NCBI RefSeq assembly: GCF_902522795.1
Contig: NZ_CABYWZ010000011.1
Coordinates: 1 to 54,853, forward strand
DNA: 54,853 bases
DNA from: an uncultured Prochlorococcus sp.
Lineage (GTDB): Bacteria > Cyanobacteriota > Cyanobacteriia > PCC-6307 > Cyanobiaceae
Direction of reading: 5' to 3'
Shown here: positions 18,102 to 28,054 of the stretch, in pieces
How positions within the stretch are numbered: the first letter of the stretch is position 1
Layout of the letters: every line of letters starts with the position of its first letter
Notes under the pieces: generated by a model
Database searches by the model: none
Told to the model about the DNA's origin: nothing
The model's input: the letters and a program-made list of their open reading frames with translations, nothing else
Program-made: the position numbers and the translations under genes

Positions 18102-19331
18102 TTATTTTGAGTTAATCGCTAATAAGGCAGTACCAAAGGAAGTAGTTTTTTTACATGAAACTATTGGTATATTAATAATTTTTTCTCTTATTTTTCTCCA
18201 CTGAGGGTTTTTTGAACCTCCACCAATAGTAATAATTTTTTTTGGAAGTGAACCTGTTAGTTCGCCTAGTTTTTCCCAGCCTTTCAATTCGATCTTGGCT
18301 AGCCCCTCGAATAATGAATGTAAATAAAGTGCGTCGCTTACAGGCCTTGGACCAAGTATTGGCTCTAAATTAGCATTATTAAAAGGAAATCTCTCTCCTT
18401 TACTATTAAGAGGTAAAAGATTTAAAGAAGTGTTTTTCGATGGATTTATTTGTCGACTGAGTTCCTTTATTTCTAAATCAGAGAATAACTGAGATAAGAT
18501 ACCGCATCCTGCGTTTGATGCTCCTCCACATATCCAATGGCCGTTTACTCTATGGTTTGTAATGCCTTGTTTTTTTATAGGTTCATCAATAATTTTCTTA
18601 ACTACAATAGTTGTTCCTAAAACTGTGAGACCATCTTCTTTACCTAAACCTGCAGCTATTACACTTGCATTAGAATCAGTGGTGCCTGAGATTAATATTA
18701 ATTTCTTATTCAAGTTAAACCTCTCTGCTAAATCAAAATTCACTTGTCCAATAATTTTCCCACTTTTTACTATTTGAGGTAGGCATTTTTGCCATGAAGT
18801 ATTGAGATAACTTTTTGGCCATGATTCTTTTTCTAGATCCCAACCAAGTTTGAGATTATTACCTTCTTCTCCATGAGTCCAATCTTTTAAAAACCAACCA
18901 GTGATCCAATCAGATTGATGTCGTAAAAGTATATTTGTCCCATATTTATCTATCAGTTTTAATGCTTTAGCAAGACTACTGTATGGAGTTTGCAGATAAT
19001 CTTCTCCACAAGCTAAGGATTCAATAAGGATCTTATGTTCATTACATGCTTGGTAATAAGGTATCGCTTCTCCTATCGGCTCTCCTTGTAAATCGCATGG
19101 TGTTAAAGTTCCTGAGGTGCCGGAGATAGCCAATTTATTAAGATTAATTTTTATCTCAATGGGTAAACTAACTAAAAGATTTTCACAAGAATTTATCCAA
19201 GAATTTGGATTTTTAAAGCTGAATAAATAAGGTACTGAATTTGAATATACTAATTTTTTATGAAGATTAATTATTGATATTCTTGCACCACTGGTTCCAA
19301 AATCTAACCCTCCATAAAAATTATCAGGCAT
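18102..19331 (-). CDS. FGGY-family carbohydrate kinase (D-ribulose/xylulose kinase-like)
   Basis: The product begins GGLDFGTSGARISI, the phosphate-1 loop of FGGY kinases, and ends with the adenosine motif ITIGGGSKNPQWRKIR. ISGTTDSNASVIAAGLG and VLGTTIVV match the cyanobacterial group that includes the Synechococcus elongatus enzyme shown to phosphorylate D-ribulose, related to Arabidopsis XK-1. I prefer ATG 19331 (409 residues): an upstream in-frame ATG at 19403 would place 24 poorly hydrophobic basic residues before the fold and overlap metK by 61 bp. The substrate is inferred, not proven. Confidence 0.85.
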   Translation of the reverse strand: MPDNFYGGLDFGTSGARISIINLHKKLVYSNSVPYLFSFKNPNSWINSCENLLVSLPIEIKINLNKLAISGTSGTLTPCDLQGEPIGEAIPYYQACNEHKILIESLACGEDYLQTPYSSLAKALKLIDKYGTNILLRHQSDWITGWFLKDWTHGEEGNNLKLGWDLEKESWPKSYLNTSWQKCLPQIVKSGKIIGQVNFDLAERFNLNKKLILISGTTDSNASVIAAGLGKEDGLTVLGTTIVVKKIIDEPIKKQGITNHRVNGHWICGGASNAGCGILSQLFSDLEIKELSRQINPSKNTSLNLLPLNSKGERFPFNNANLEPILGPRPVSDALYLHSLFEGLAKIELKGWEKLGELTGSLPKKIITIGGGSKNPQWRKIREKIINIPIVSCKKTTSFGTALLAINSK

Positions 19332-19342
19332 AGAAAAATAAT

Positions 19343-20584
19343 TTATAAAAAGATTTTGGAAGCCTCTGCTAATTGGGCTGCTTTTTCTTCTACATTTTCC
19401 CAAGGGAGTACAAGATCTCTTCTGCCAAAATGTCCATAGGATGCAGTCTTTCTAAAAAATTTGCCTCCCATTTTTTTGGGTAGATTTCTTAAGTTAAATT
19501 CTTTTATTATTGCTGCAGGTCTTAAATCAAAGTGCTCTTTAATTAGCTCAGTCAAATTAGCTTGTGAAATAACACCTGTATCAAAAGTTTCCACGAGAAT
19601 GGAAATTGGTTTTGCTACTCCAATTGCATAACTTAATTGTACTTCTGCTTTTTTTGCCAATTTCGCCTTAACTATGCTTTTAGCTACATAACGTGCGGCA
19701 TAGGCGGCTGATCTATCTACTTTTGTAGGATCTTTACCGGAGAATGCCCCTCCTCCGTGTCTTGCATATCCACCATAAGTATCTACAATAATTTTTCTAC
19801 CAGTGAGCCCCGCATCACCTTGAGGCCCGCCTACCACAAATTTTCCCGTGGGATTTACTAGAAATCTTGTTTTGATAATGTTTGGTTTGATTTCTAAATC
19901 TTCAGTAGCAGGAATTACAACATGCTTCCATAAATCCTCTTTAATTCTTTGACGAATTTCTTCATCATTTGTTATCCCATCTATCTCAGGATTATGTTGA
20001 GTTGAAATTAAGATTGTATTAATAGAGACTGGTAGACCTTTTTCGTAATCAATGCTTACTTGAGTTTTACCATCAGGGAGTAGATACTCAAGGACTTTTT
20101 CATGTCTTACCTTAGCAAGTTGAATGGCTAATCTATGAGCCAAGCTAATCGGTAAGGGCATTAATTCAGGCGTCTCATCGCATGCATAGCCGAACATTAT
20201 GCCTTGGTCGCCAGCTCCGGTGTTATCTTCCAAATCATCATCAACATCATCTGCTTCGTTTACACCTTGAGAAATATCTGGTGATTGCTCGTCAAGTGCT
20301 ACTAAAACTGCACAACTATTTGCGTCAAAACCACCTGCTCTACCGCCTTCATATCCAATTTCTTTGATTACATTTCTAACAAGTTTTATATAATCGACTT
20401 TTGCTTTTGAAGTTATTTCTCCAGTAAGTAAACAAAGACCCGTATTAACAACAGTTTCGCATGCCACTCTGCTTTCTGGATCTTCTGTCAATAAAGCATC
20501 TAAAACAGCGTCACTAATTTGATCACATATTTTGTCAGGATGACCTTCAGTTACGGATTCTGAAGTGAAAATGAAATCACTCAT
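19343..20584 (-). CDS. metK: S-adenosylmethionine synthetase
   Basis: MetK makes S-adenosylmethionine from methionine and ATP. The 413-residue protein shows [20 protein letters not shown] at the N-terminus, the ATP-site hexapeptide GAGDQG within [12 protein letters not shown], and the P-loop-like [20 protein letters not shown] chose ATG 20584 (MSDFIF); a TTG two codons upstream extends the open frame but is unlikely. The methylation product SAM links it to mtnP and to several methyltransferases in the window. Confidence 0.97.
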   Translation of the reverse strand: MSDFIFTSESVTEGHPDKICDQISDAVLDALLTEDPESRVACETVVNTGLCLLTGEITSKAKVDYIKLVRNVIKEIGYEGGRAGGFDANSCAVLVALDEQSPDISQGVNEADDVDDDLEDNTGAGDQGIMFGYACDETPELMPLPISLAHRLAIQLAKVRHEKVLEYLLPDGKTQVSIDYEKGLPVSINTILISTQHNPEIDGITNDEEIRQRIKEDLWKHVVIPATEDLEIKPNIIKTRFLVNPTGKFVVGGPQGDAGLTGRKIIVDTYGGYARHGGGAFSGKDPTKVDRSAAYAARYVAKSIVKAKLAKKAEVQLSYAIGVAKPISILVETFDTGVISQANLTELIKEHFDLRPAAIIKEFNLRNLPKKMGGKFFRKTASYGHFGRRDLVLPWENVEEKAAQLAEASKIFL

Positions 20585-20722
20585 TAACAAATAGTTTTGG
20601 AATTAGGCAATATCCTAAATTAGATTATCGTTACAAATCAATTATTGTAAATTAAAAAATACCTGTATAAGACTAATGAGGCTTAAATTCCGATATTTCG
20701 TGGACAAAATAAATAATTGAAG

Positions 20723-21814
20723 TTATATAGTTTCAGCTGATGATGTGGGAATTTCTTCGTTATCGTCAGTTTGTTCAAATAGCATTTGTTTGTATTTTGC
20801 AGCCATTTCTTCAGCTTTACTAAAAACTTTTTGAGGGTCAGTTAGCATATCTCCTGGTTCAGGTTCAAGTGCTTTGGTAGATAATGAAATTCGTCCTCTT
20901 TCTGAATCAAGGTCAATTATCATCACTTTCATTTGGTCATTCACATTTAAAACATTATGAGGAGTCTCAATATGTTCATGACTAATCTCAGAAATGTGCA
21001 ATAGTCCACTAACTCCACCAATATCAATAAAGGCTCCATAAGGTTTAATACCTTTTACAGAACCAACAACAACTTCGCCTACCTCAAGTCGGTTCATCTT
21101 TTTCTCAACCAAAGCTCGTCTATGACTTAGTACTAATCTATTTCTCTCTTCATCAACTTCGAGAAATTTTAATGGTAAGTATTCACCTTCTAAGTCATCT
21201 TTAATTTTTCGAGCACTTATATGAGAGCCTGGAATAAAACCTCTCAATCCTTCTACCCTAACAAGAGCTCCTCCTCTGTTTGTTGCAAAAACTTCAGAAT
21301 ATATAGTTGCATCTTCTTTTTGGAGTTGTCTTACCCTTTCCCATGCTCTTTGATATTCAATTCTTCTAATGGAGAGGGCTAATTGGCCATCTTCATTTTC
21401 TTCGCTCATTATGAAAAATTCTCTACTTTCTGAAGGTTGTAAAACATCGTTAAGTCCTTCTACTCTATTTATTGAGACCTCCTGAACAGGCATAAAAGCA
21501 GCTGTTTTTGCCCCTATATCTATCATGGCCCCTTTCGGTTCCAGAGCAAAAACGGTACCTTTAACTAGGTCGCCAGGCTTAAAGTTATAGTCATACTTAC
21601 CCAAAAGTGATGCAAATTCTTCTTGTGTGAATCCTGCGTTCTCAAAATCCGTATTTGTTCTACTAGAGGAAGAATCTGCTGAAGGGATATCGCTCTTCTC
21701 GAATGATAAATCTTCCTCATTTTGGGATTCTGAATCATTGTCTAACTCAGACGAATTTTTAATTTCTTGATCCTCAGAAAGTTCTTTAATGGTTTGGGAA
21801 GAATTTTCGTTCAT
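20723..21814 (-). CDS. rpsA: 30S ribosomal protein S1
   Basis: The 363-residue protein has an acidic N-terminal tail (about 1-75) and three S1 RNA-binding domains beginning near PGDLVKGTVFALEPKGAMID, ATIYSEVFATNRGGALVRV and VGEVVVGSVKGIKPYGAFID. This is the short cyanobacterial/chloroplast form; the E. coli protein has six domains. S1 recruits mRNA to the 30S subunit, which suits a genome with few strong Shine-Dalgarno sites. A 15-bp inverted repeat lies 15 bp before its start. Confidence 0.95.
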   Translation of the reverse strand: MNENSSQTIKELSEDQEIKNSSELDNDSESQNEEDLSFEKSDIPSADSSSSRTNTDFENAGFTQEEFASLLGKYDYNFKPGDLVKGTVFALEPKGAMIDIGAKTAAFMPVQEVSINRVEGLNDVLQPSESREFFIMSEENEDGQLALSIRRIEYQRAWERVRQLQKEDATIYSEVFATNRGGALVRVEGLRGFIPGSHISARKIKDDLEGEYLPLKFLEVDEERNRLVLSHRRALVEKKMNRLEVGEVVVGSVKGIKPYGAFIDIGGVSGLLHISEISHEHIETPHNVLNVNDQMKVMIIDLDSERGRISLSTKALEPEPGDMLTDPQKVFSKAEEMAAKYKQMLFEQTDDNEEIPTSSAETI

Positions 21815-21828
21815 TTGTTGTATTGCAG

Positions 21829-21843
21829 ACTACCTAAGGTAGT
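21829..21843 (-). promoter_or_regulatory. Inverted repeat in the rpsA 5' leader
   Basis: Arms ACTACCT and AGGTAGT around one centre base form a perfect 7-bp inverted repeat that ends 14 bp before the rpsA start codon. A dimeric operator or a leader hairpin in the S1 mRNA (S1 is autoregulated in E. coli) would both fit. No regulator is identified. Confidence 0.35.
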
Positions 21844-21922
21844 TAGAAAGGAATGCTACTAGCCTGCAAACCAATAGCAAAAACATTTGTGATATGTATT
21901 CTACACTTTAAGATGCTTTATT

Positions 21923-22402
21923 TTATGAAATTGAAGCTAATTGGTTTTTAGAACTTCCCTTCAAAGATTCAAGAGTAGAAATAAAATCTTTTACTCCATT
22001 AAATTTTCTGTAAACTGAGGCGTATCTTATATAAGCGACTTCGTTTTCTTTCCTAAGATTTTTAAGTATTAATTCTCCGATATTTGAAGACTTAATATCT
22101 TTATTGGAGTTTTGAAGGATTTGCGATTCAATTCCATCTACGAAATTCATAATTGCTTCACTACTGAAGTTAGTCTTTTCGCAAGCTCTTGATATACCAG
22201 TAAATAGTTTTTGTTTATCAAATAATTCTCTGCCACCATCTTTTTTTATAACTGAAACGGGCATTGATTCCACTCTTTCGTAAGTTGTAAATCTAAAGCT
22301 ACAATTTAAGCACTCCCTTCTTCTTCGAACACTTTTACCACTATCAGCAGATCTTGATTCCAAAACTCTGCTATCTGTGTTTTGACAGGTTGGACACTGC
22401 AT
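21923..22402 (-). CDS. nrdR: Transcriptional repressor NrdR
   Basis: NrdR senses ATP/dATP and represses ribonucleotide reductase genes. The 159-residue protein has a zinc ribbon ([17 protein letters not shown], then [13 protein letters not shown]) with all four cysteines, followed by an ATP-cone ([20 protein letters not shown]). I chose ATG 22402 so that the protein starts MQCPTC as in the family; an ATG 24 bp upstream adds eight atypical residues. No NrdR target gene is in the window. Confidence 0.95.
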   Translation of the reverse strand: MQCPTCQNTDSRVLESRSADSGKSVRRRRECLNCSFRFTTYERVESMPVSVIKKDGGRELFDKQKLFTGISRACEKTNFSSEAIMNFVDGIESQILQNSNKDIKSSNIGELILKNLRKENEVAYIRYASVYRKFNGVKDFISTLESLKGSSKNQLASIS

Positions 22403-22462
22403 GTGGTGAAATAAGCTGCACTTCAACTCTAATAGTAGAGTAAATTCTTAATTATGAAAAGT

Positions 22463-22495
22463 AAAAAAAAACCTCTTGTTAAAGAGGTTTTTTTC
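22463..22495. terminator. Bidirectional terminator after psbT
   Basis: AAAAACCTCT and AGAGGTTTTT form a 10-bp hairpin with a 5-nt loop and long A/T tails on both sides. It lies 6 bp beyond the psbT stop and 60 bp before nrdR, so it separates the abundant psbBT transcript from nrdR. Confidence 0.85.
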
Positions 22496-22500
22496 TTAGT

Positions 22501-22599
22501 TCATTTTCTATCAAATTTAGGTGGGTCTCTAAAGGCGACAGCAAAGAATAAGGTAACAACTGCAAGAGTTAGAATAAGAACGTAGGCAAAAGCTTCCAT
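22501..22599 (-). CDS. psbT: Photosystem II protein PsbT
   Basis: This 32-residue single-helix PSII subunit starts [20 protein letters not shown] and ends RDPPKFDRK, matching PsbT. It binds near the D1 acceptor side at the monomer interface. It lies 23 bp downstream of psbB on the same strand, the usual psbB-psbT order. Confidence 0.97.
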   Translation of the reverse strand: MEAFAYVLILTLAVVTLFFAVAFRDPPKFDRK

Positions 22600-22622
22600 A
22601 AGATTAAGTAATAAAGTTTAGT

Positions 22623-24146
22623 TTAAACCCTTCCTGGGATTCTTCTTGTGGTTTCGTCACCAAGCTTCTTGAATAAACCAAATTCAACTTGGTCTCCAAT
22701 CTCAGCATCAATACCAGCAAAGGAATTTCTGTAAAGAGTTCTTGAAGCATGCCACCAGTGGCCAAACAAGAATAACAATCCAAAACACAAATGTGCATAT
22801 GTAAACCACGCTCTTGGTGAGCTTCGGAATACACCGTCAGATTTATAAGTCTCTCTGTCAAACTTGAAGGCTTCTCCAAGTTGGGCCTTTCTAGCTAATC
22901 TTTTAACTACTGCAGGATCAGTAAATGTTTGACCATTAAGATCTCCTCCATAGATAGTTGCGGTAATTCCAGTTTGTTCAAATGAATACTTTGCTTCAGC
23001 TCTTCTAAATGGAATATCTGCTCTTACATTGCCTTCTTTGTCTTCAAGGATAACAGGAAAGTTTTCAAAGAAATTAGGTATTCTTCTAACTTCTAATTCG
23101 TTACCTTCTTTGTCTTGAAAAGCAATATGACCTTGCCAACCAGTTGGTAAACCATCACCATTAACAAGAGCTCCAACTCTGAAAAGACCACCTTTTGCAG
23201 GACTATTACCAACATAATCGTAGAAGGCTAGTTTCTCTGGAATCGATGCATATGCCTCTTCTTTAGTTGCACCATCATCGATAGCAGCTTGAACCCTTCT
23301 ATTGATTTCAGTTTTGAAATATCCTGAATCCCATTGATATCTGGTAGGACCAAATAATTCGACTGGTGTTGTCGCTGAACCGTACCACATTGTTCCTGCA
23401 ACAACAAAAGAAACAAATAAAACAGCAGCTAATGCACTAGCTAGAACTCCTTCAAGACTTCCAAGCTTTAATGCTCTATAAAGTCTTTCTCCCGGTCTAT
23501 TTGTAATGTGAAAAATCCCCCCAATAATCCCCATAAGTCCGGCAGCAATATGATTTGCAACAATTCCTCCAGGATTAAAGGGGTTGAATCCTTCTACTCC
23601 CCAGGAAGGGGCTACTGGCTCTACATGACCAGTTAAACCATAAGGATCTGAAACCCAAATCCCCACGTTTGCGCAATGAAAAGCTCCAAAACCAAAGCAT
23701 GTAAGTCCAGCTAGGAGAAGGTGAATTCCAAATATTCTTGGCAGATCAAGAGCAGGCTCACCAGTTCTTGAATCTTCCCATAGATCCAAATCCCAATACG
23801 TCCAGTGCCAAATGGAAGCCAACATCAATAGTCCACTGAAAACTATGTGTGCTGCTGCAACACCTTCAAAACTCCAGAATCCAGGATCAACGCCTGTAGC
23901 ACCTGTAATATCCCATCCATTCCAACTACTTGTGATACCAAGTCTTGCCATGAAAGGCATAACGTACATCCCCTGTCTCCACATTGGATTGAGAACAGCA
24001 TCAGAAGGATCAAAAATGGCTAATTCATAAAGAGCCATAGAACCGGCCCAGCCGGCTAATAATGCAGTATGCATAAGATGCACAGCGAGTAGTCGACCTG
24101 GGTCGTTAATAACTACCGTGTGAACTCGATACCAAGGCAATCCCAT
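22623..24146 (-). CDS. psbB: Photosystem II CP47 chlorophyll apoprotein
   Basis: PsbB is the 507-residue inner antenna protein of PSII, with six membrane helices and many chlorophyll-binding histidines ([73 protein letters not shown]). The N-terminus [20 protein letters not shown] and full length are normal. It heads psbB-psbT. Its promoter lies in the 223 bp shared with the divergent ferredoxin gene. Confidence 0.98.
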   Translation of the reverse strand: MGLPWYRVHTVVINDPGRLLAVHLMHTALLAGWAGSMALYELAIFDPSDAVLNPMWRQGMYVMPFMARLGITSSWNGWDITGATGVDPGFWSFEGVAAAHIVFSGLLMLASIWHWTYWDLDLWEDSRTGEPALDLPRIFGIHLLLAGLTCFGFGAFHCANVGIWVSDPYGLTGHVEPVAPSWGVEGFNPFNPGGIVANHIAAGLMGIIGGIFHITNRPGERLYRALKLGSLEGVLASALAAVLFVSFVVAGTMWYGSATTPVELFGPTRYQWDSGYFKTEINRRVQAAIDDGATKEEAYASIPEKLAFYDYVGNSPAKGGLFRVGALVNGDGLPTGWQGHIAFQDKEGNELEVRRIPNFFENFPVILEDKEGNVRADIPFRRAEAKYSFEQTGITATIYGGDLNGQTFTDPAVVKRLARKAQLGEAFKFDRETYKSDGVFRSSPRAWFTYAHLCFGLLFLFGHWWHASRTLYRNSFAGIDAEIGDQVEFGLFKKLGDETTRRIPGRV

Positions 24147-24369
24147 CGGTTAATTTCTAGTAACTATGCTGAATAAACAGCTAAACATCACGATAGTAAG
24201 GGTTTTTTAGTCTTTGAGGGATTTTTGTAAATAAATTTATTTTCTTGGAAAAATTGGGCAAATCAACCTGCAGGACAGAATTTACAAGGAATTTTTAGCT
24301 AAAAATTGTTAATATTTTGGTCACAATTCTCAAAGTAAAACGCCAAAATAAGAAAAATAACTAACAAAA

Positions 24370-24732
24370 ATGGCAACTATCAGATTTATCCGTGAGGATT
24401 TAGAGGTCCAATGTAATCCTGGTGAAAATTTAAGGGAATTGGTAATGAAGGAAAACTTACAACTTTATGGATTAAAAGGTATTTTAGGAAATTGCGGAGG
24501 GGTAGGACAATGCAGTACTTGTTTTATTTCAGTTGAAGGTGGAAACAAAAATTCTTTGAGCCCTCTCACATCTGTTGAAGAAGAAAAACTCAAAAATCGA
24601 CCAGATAATTGGCGACTTGCATGCCAAGCATTGATAAAATCCTCTACAGTAATTTTAACAAAACCACAATCCCCTCCCTCAAATTTGGAAGAACTAAAAA
24701 AAATTAGTGAAAATAAAAAATTACCTCGCTAA
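24370..24732 (+). CDS. [2Fe-2S] ferredoxin-like protein
   Basis: The 120-residue protein has a beta-grasp [2Fe-2S] fold with ligands C42, C48, C51 and C85. The C-x5-C-x2-C spacing (NCGGVGQCSTC) differs from the C-x4-C-x2-C of photosynthetic PetF, so this is an adrenodoxin/xanthine-type spacing rather than the main PSI acceptor. The C-terminal 30 residues are basic and proline-rich. It lies between psbB (divergent) and psbM, so a role around the photosystems is plausible but unproven. Confidence 0.88.
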   Translation: MATIRFIREDLEVQCNPGENLRELVMKENLQLYGLKGILGNCGGVGQCSTCFISVEGGNKNSLSPLTSVEEEKLKNRPDNWRLACQALIKSSTVILTKPQSPPSNLEELKKISENKKLPR

Positions 24733-24837
24733 ATTGTTTAAGACTGTTAATCAGTTTATAAAATTTGTTTATTTTTCCACTTTATTCTAAGTTATATGTC
24801 TATAGTCTTATTACCTAATATAGAACTACTAAATTAA

Positions 24838-24990
24838 ATGGAAACAACTAACTTTGGATTTGTAGCTAGTCTTTTATTTGTAGGGGTGCCAACAATATTC
24901 CTTATAGGTTTATTTATTTCTACTCAAGATGGAGAAAAATCAAGTTTCTATTCTGACTCTAGTAAAGGTAGGCTTGGCCCAAAACGCTAA
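24838..24990 (+). CDS. psbM: Photosystem II protein PsbM
   Basis: This 50-residue protein has one membrane helix (FGFVASLLFVGVPTIFLIGL) followed by FISTQDG, the conserved PsbM core. PsbM stabilises the PSII dimer. The C-terminal tail (KSSFYSDSSKGRLGPKR) makes it about 15 residues longer than the typical 33-36. It ends 11 bp before prmC. Confidence 0.93.
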   Translation: METTNFGFVASLLFVGVPTIFLIGLFISTQDGEKSSFYSDSSKGRLGPKR

Positions 24991-25001
24991 TTCTTCAATA
25001 A

Positions 25002-25868
25002 ATGCTCAGAATTTCTGTAGAAGAATTCTCAATTTGGAAAAAAAAGCAACTTTCTAAGGGAGGAGATCAACAATCTTTTGCTGTTTTACTTGATTGTATA
25101 GGTGGTATATCGACTAGTGATCTACAACTGATAAGTATAAATCCCGAAGGAAACTTACATTTAAAACAAGATTTAGAATTTTTAGAGTCCATTTGGAACG
25201 AACATTTATTAAAATCTTGCCCAATTCAATATCTTTGTGGAATAACTTTTTGGAGAGACTTAAAATTAAAAGTTTCAAACAAAGTACTCATTCCTAGACC
25301 AGAAACAGAGCTAATAATTGATATAGTCTGTAATTTATTTAAAAAGAAGTCAGATAAATTAATTTTTGCTGAATTAGGAACCGGATCAGGAGCTATAAGT
25401 ATTGCTTTGGCATTGGCTTATCCATTTAGCGAGGGAGTCGCAACTGATATAGATCAAGATGCATTAGAAATAGCTACTAAAAATTATTTAAATTCCTCTA
25501 AACAATCAAATTTGAAATTTTATTGTGGAAATTGGTGGTCACCTCTTGAAAGTTTTAAAGGAAAATTAGACCTCGCTATTTCAAACCCGCCATATATTCC
25601 TAAAGATACTTATGAAAAATTACCCAAAGAAGTTAAAAATTTTGAACCTAAAGTTGCCTTATTTGGCGGCGAAGATGGTTTAAAACACATTAGGGAAATA
25701 ATACAAAAAGCACCATTATTTTTAAAAGAGAAGGGCTGGCTAATTTTGGAGAATCATTTTGATCAAGGCGAAACAGTAAAACAACTTCTTATTAAAAATA
25801 AATTTACATCAATAGAAATTGTGAATGATCTTTCAGGTATTGGTAGGTTTACTATTGGGAAGATATAA
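25002..25868 (+). CDS. prmC: Peptide chain release factor N5-glutamine methyltransferase
   Basis: PrmC/HemK methylates the GGQ glutamine of release factors RF1 and RF2 using SAM. The 288-residue protein has the N-terminal helical domain, then the SAM motif FAELGTGSGAISIALA and the catalytic NPPY in LAISNPPYIPKD. IPRPETELI is also diagnostic. It lies 11 bp after psbM and 27 bp before tsaC, a common cyanobacterial gene pair. Confidence 0.95.
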   Translation: MLRISVEEFSIWKKKQLSKGGDQQSFAVLLDCIGGISTSDLQLISINPEGNLHLKQDLEFLESIWNEHLLKSCPIQYLCGITFWRDLKLKVSNKVLIPRPETELIIDIVCNLFKKKSDKLIFAELGTGSGAISIALALAYPFSEGVATDIDQDALEIATKNYLNSSKQSNLKFYCGNWWSPLESFKGKLDLAISNPPYIPKDTYEKLPKEVKNFEPKVALFGGEDGLKHIREIIQKAPLFLKEKGWLILENHFDQGETVKQLLIKNKFTSIEIVNDLSGIGRFTIGKI

Positions 25869-25895
25869 ATAAAATATTACAGGTTCATAATCTAA

Positions 25896-26477
25896 ATGAA
25901 TTTAGTAGACTGCAAATCAGCTTTAAAGACCCTTAAAAGTGGTTTACCTATAATCTTCCCAACTGACACATTACCTGCGATTGGATGCTTCCCAAAATTT
26001 TCAAATGTTATTTACAAATTTAAAAAAAGAGATAGATATAAACCCTTAATTCTTATGGGATCAGAACATAAACAATTAATTGATTATGTTCACGAATCAG
26101 CTAAAGAAGATTACGAAAATATAGCTTCAAAATATTGGCCTGGAGCTCTGACAATTGTTATTCCTGCTTCAGAAAAGCAGACTACAATCCTCACAAGCAA
26201 TGATCTTACTCTTGGGTTGAGGATTCCAAATTCATATATGGCGCAATCTCTCATGAGAGAATCAGGCCCATTGTTAACTTCAAGTGCAAATATCTCAGGT
26301 TCTAAAGGAGCAACTACATTTGAAGGTATTGCACTGGACTTCCCTTCTGCAAAAATTTTGGGCCCTATCCCCTGGGAAAAAGGTAGTGGAAAAGCTAGTA
26401 CTATTATATTTTGGAAGAAAAGTGGAGATTGGAAATTAATTAGAGAAGGAGAAGTACTAGTTAGGGAATTATATTAA
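25896..26477 (+). CDS. tsaC: Threonylcarbamoyl-AMP synthase (Sua5/YrdC family)
   Basis: TsaC makes threonylcarbamoyl-AMP from threonine, bicarbonate and ATP for t6A37 modification of ANN-decoding tRNAs. The 193-residue protein has PIIFPTDTLPAIGC, the basic motif KFKKRDRYKPL, the KYWPGALTIVIPA element and SGPLLTSSANISG. The C-terminal Sua5 domain is absent, so it is the short TsaC form. Its stop overlaps the next small gene by 1 nt (TAATG). Confidence 0.93.
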   Translation: MNLVDCKSALKTLKSGLPIIFPTDTLPAIGCFPKFSNVIYKFKKRDRYKPLILMGSEHKQLIDYVHESAKEDYENIASKYWPGALTIVIPASEKQTTILTSNDLTLGLRIPNSYMAQSLMRESGPLLTSSANISGSKGATTFEGIALDFPSAKILGPIPWEKGSGKASTIIFWKKSGDWKLIREGEVLVRELY

Positions 26478-26644
26478 TGTTTTTATTATTATTTTTTGTT
26501 TTATTAATTCAATTCTCTACTTATTGGGTATTTGAACCCATTACATCTTTTTTAGAGAATGTTCTTGAAATAAAATTTTTTCCTATCATTGCTCTTATAG
26601 GTTTTGTCTTTTTATTTTCAGCAAAGAATATTGAACAGAATTAA
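26477..26644 (+). CDS. Small two-helix membrane protein coupled to tsaC (55 residues)
   Basis: The ATG shares an A with the tsaC stop codon, which strongly suggests translational coupling. The 55-residue product is hydrophobic at both ends (FLLLFFVLLIQF and FFPIIALIGFVFLFS), with a WVFEPITSFLENVLEIK loop between them, so two membrane helices are likely. I recognise no family. It ends 11 bp from the convergent tRNA-Thr. Confidence 0.65.
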   Translation: MFLLLFFVLLIQFSTYWVFEPITSFLENVLEIKFFPIIALIGFVFLFSAKNIEQN

Positions 26645-26655
26645 ATAAATCAAAA

Positions 26656-26727
26656 TGCCGGCTAACAGATTTGAACTGATGACCTTCGCTTTACAAAAGC
26701 GCTGCTCTACCGCTGAGCTAAGCCGGC
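26656..26727 (-). tRNA. trnT: tRNA-Thr (UGU)
   Basis: The 72-nt cloverleaf has acceptor GCCGGCT/AGCCGGC, D-arm AGCTCAGCGGTAGAGC, anticodon loop TTTGTAA (anticodon TGT, reading ACA/ACN), and T-arm GTTCAAATC. CCA is not encoded. It is downstream of minE on the same strand. Confidence 0.95.
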
Positions 26728-26790
26728 AATTTCTTCATCTTACAATTAGGGAGGGTCAATTATCAGTATTTTTAGCTTTTTTAAAATTTA

Positions 26791-27126
26791 TTACTTTTTG
26801 ATATCTTTATTAGCTTTTTCAGTTTTATCAGTTTTTTTGAATTTTATTTCTCCTGAAATAGTTCTTTTGATTGGTAAATTGGCAACTAATGCGGTCATTC
26901 TATCTTCAGTCTCTAAACTTACTGCCACCTCATCAAAATCAATTTCAACATATTTAGCAACAACATCAAGAATCTCTTTCCTCATTTTATCTAAAAGATC
27001 AGTTGTTAAGGAACTCATATCAACTCTGTCATGAGCAAGTACAAGTTGTAATCTTTCTCTAGCTGTATTTGCACTAGACGTTTCTCTGCCTAGTAATTTA
27101 TTTATAAGATCTCTGAGAGTCATCAT
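26791..27126 (-). CDS. minE: Cell division topological specificity factor MinE
   Basis: MinE stimulates MinD ATPase and drives its pole-to-pole oscillation, which confines FtsZ assembly to mid-cell. The 111-residue protein has the anti-MinCD segment ([18 protein letters not shown]) and the topological-specificity domain. The C-terminal 15 residues are lysine-rich. Two adjacent ATG codons exist at 27126 and 27123; either may be used. It starts 1 bp after the minD stop. Confidence 0.95.
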   Translation of the reverse strand: MMTLRDLINKLLGRETSSANTARERLQLVLAHDRVDMSSLTTDLLDKMRKEILDVVAKYVEIDFDEVAVSLETEDRMTALVANLPIKRTISGEIKFKKTDKTEKANKDIKK

Positions 27127-27127
27127 T

Positions 27128-27943
27128 TTAAAAAACCTTTGTTTGCATTAATCTCATGAATTTATCTTTAAGACTTTTGCCTTCTTTTTTTGGATCGATA
27201 ATTGGTACATCTTTATTTGTAAGTCTTTGAGAAACATTCAAATAACATTTTTTTGCAGGTGATCTACCATCTGAAAGTGTCAGTGGCTCTCCTCTATTTG
27301 TACTTATTATTACCTGTTCATCTTCTAAAACAATACCTAACAAAGGCAAAGAAAGGATCCCTTGGACATCTTCGATAGATAACATTTCTTGACTAGCCAT
27401 CATGTTAGGGCGAACTCTATTGATTACAAGTTGGATAGGCTCAATATCTGAAGTGTTAAGAATACCTATTACTCTATCAGCATCCCGCACTGCGGATAAT
27501 TCTGGGTTAGTAACAACAATAGCTTCTTTACAGGCTGCAAGAGCATTTTTAAAGCCATCTTCTACACCAGCAGGACAATCTACTAAGACAAAATCAAAGT
27601 TCTCACTAAGTAGCTCACTAATTTTTTTCATATCTTCGGGCTTCATCCAATCCAGCATCCTTGGATCTCCAGCGGGGAGAAGAGCAAGATTAGGTTCCTT
27701 TTTATGTCTAACCAATGCTTGGTCAAGACGACAATTCTTGTCTAGAACATCTTGAGCCGTATAAATGATGCGATTTTCTAATCCTAGAAGAAGATCTAAA
27801 TTTCTTAAGCCAAAATCAGCATCTAATACAGCAGTTGTTGCTCCGCTATTAGCAAGTGCTATGCCTAGGTTTGCAGTTAGAGTTGTTTTGCCAACCCCTC
27901 CTTTACCTGAACAAATTAATATTGTGCGAGTATTCTTCCCCAC
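27128..27943 (-). CDS. minD: Septum-site-determining ATPase MinD
   Basis: This 271-residue deviant Walker A ATPase has GKGGVGKT (13-20), the switch [15 protein letters not shown] and [13 protein letters not shown]. The C-terminus [14 protein letters not shown] is the amphipathic membrane-targeting helix. MinD recruits MinC and MinE to the membrane. It is the middle gene of minC-minD-minE. Confidence 0.97.
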   Translation of the reverse strand: MGKNTRTILICSGKGGVGKTTLTANLGIALANSGATTAVLDADFGLRNLDLLLGLENRIIYTAQDVLDKNCRLDQALVRHKKEPNLALLPAGDPRMLDWMKPEDMKKISELLSENFDFVLVDCPAGVEDGFKNALAACKEAIVVTNPELSAVRDADRVIGILNTSDIEPIQLVINRVRPNMMASQEMLSIEDVQGILSLPLLGIVLEDEQVIISTNRGEPLTLSDGRSPAKKCYLNVSQRLTNKDVPIIDPKKEGKSLKDKFMRLMQTKVF

Positions 27944-28054
27944 GATTTTTAAGATTTTACAAATAATAAGGCCACTTGCAGAAAGTTAAATATTTTAAAG
28001 ATTAAGTAATTCTTAAATTTATCTAGTTTGAATTAATTTATTGCAAATTATTGA

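Noticed and set aside
22604..22879. 91-codon ORF overlapping the end of psbB
   Set aside because: Alternate frame of psbB with no ribosome-binding site; psbB and psbT account for the region.
27402..27989. Plus-strand ORFs opposite minD
   Set aside because: Antisense shadows of minD; composition is serine/leucine-rich as expected from reversed codons.
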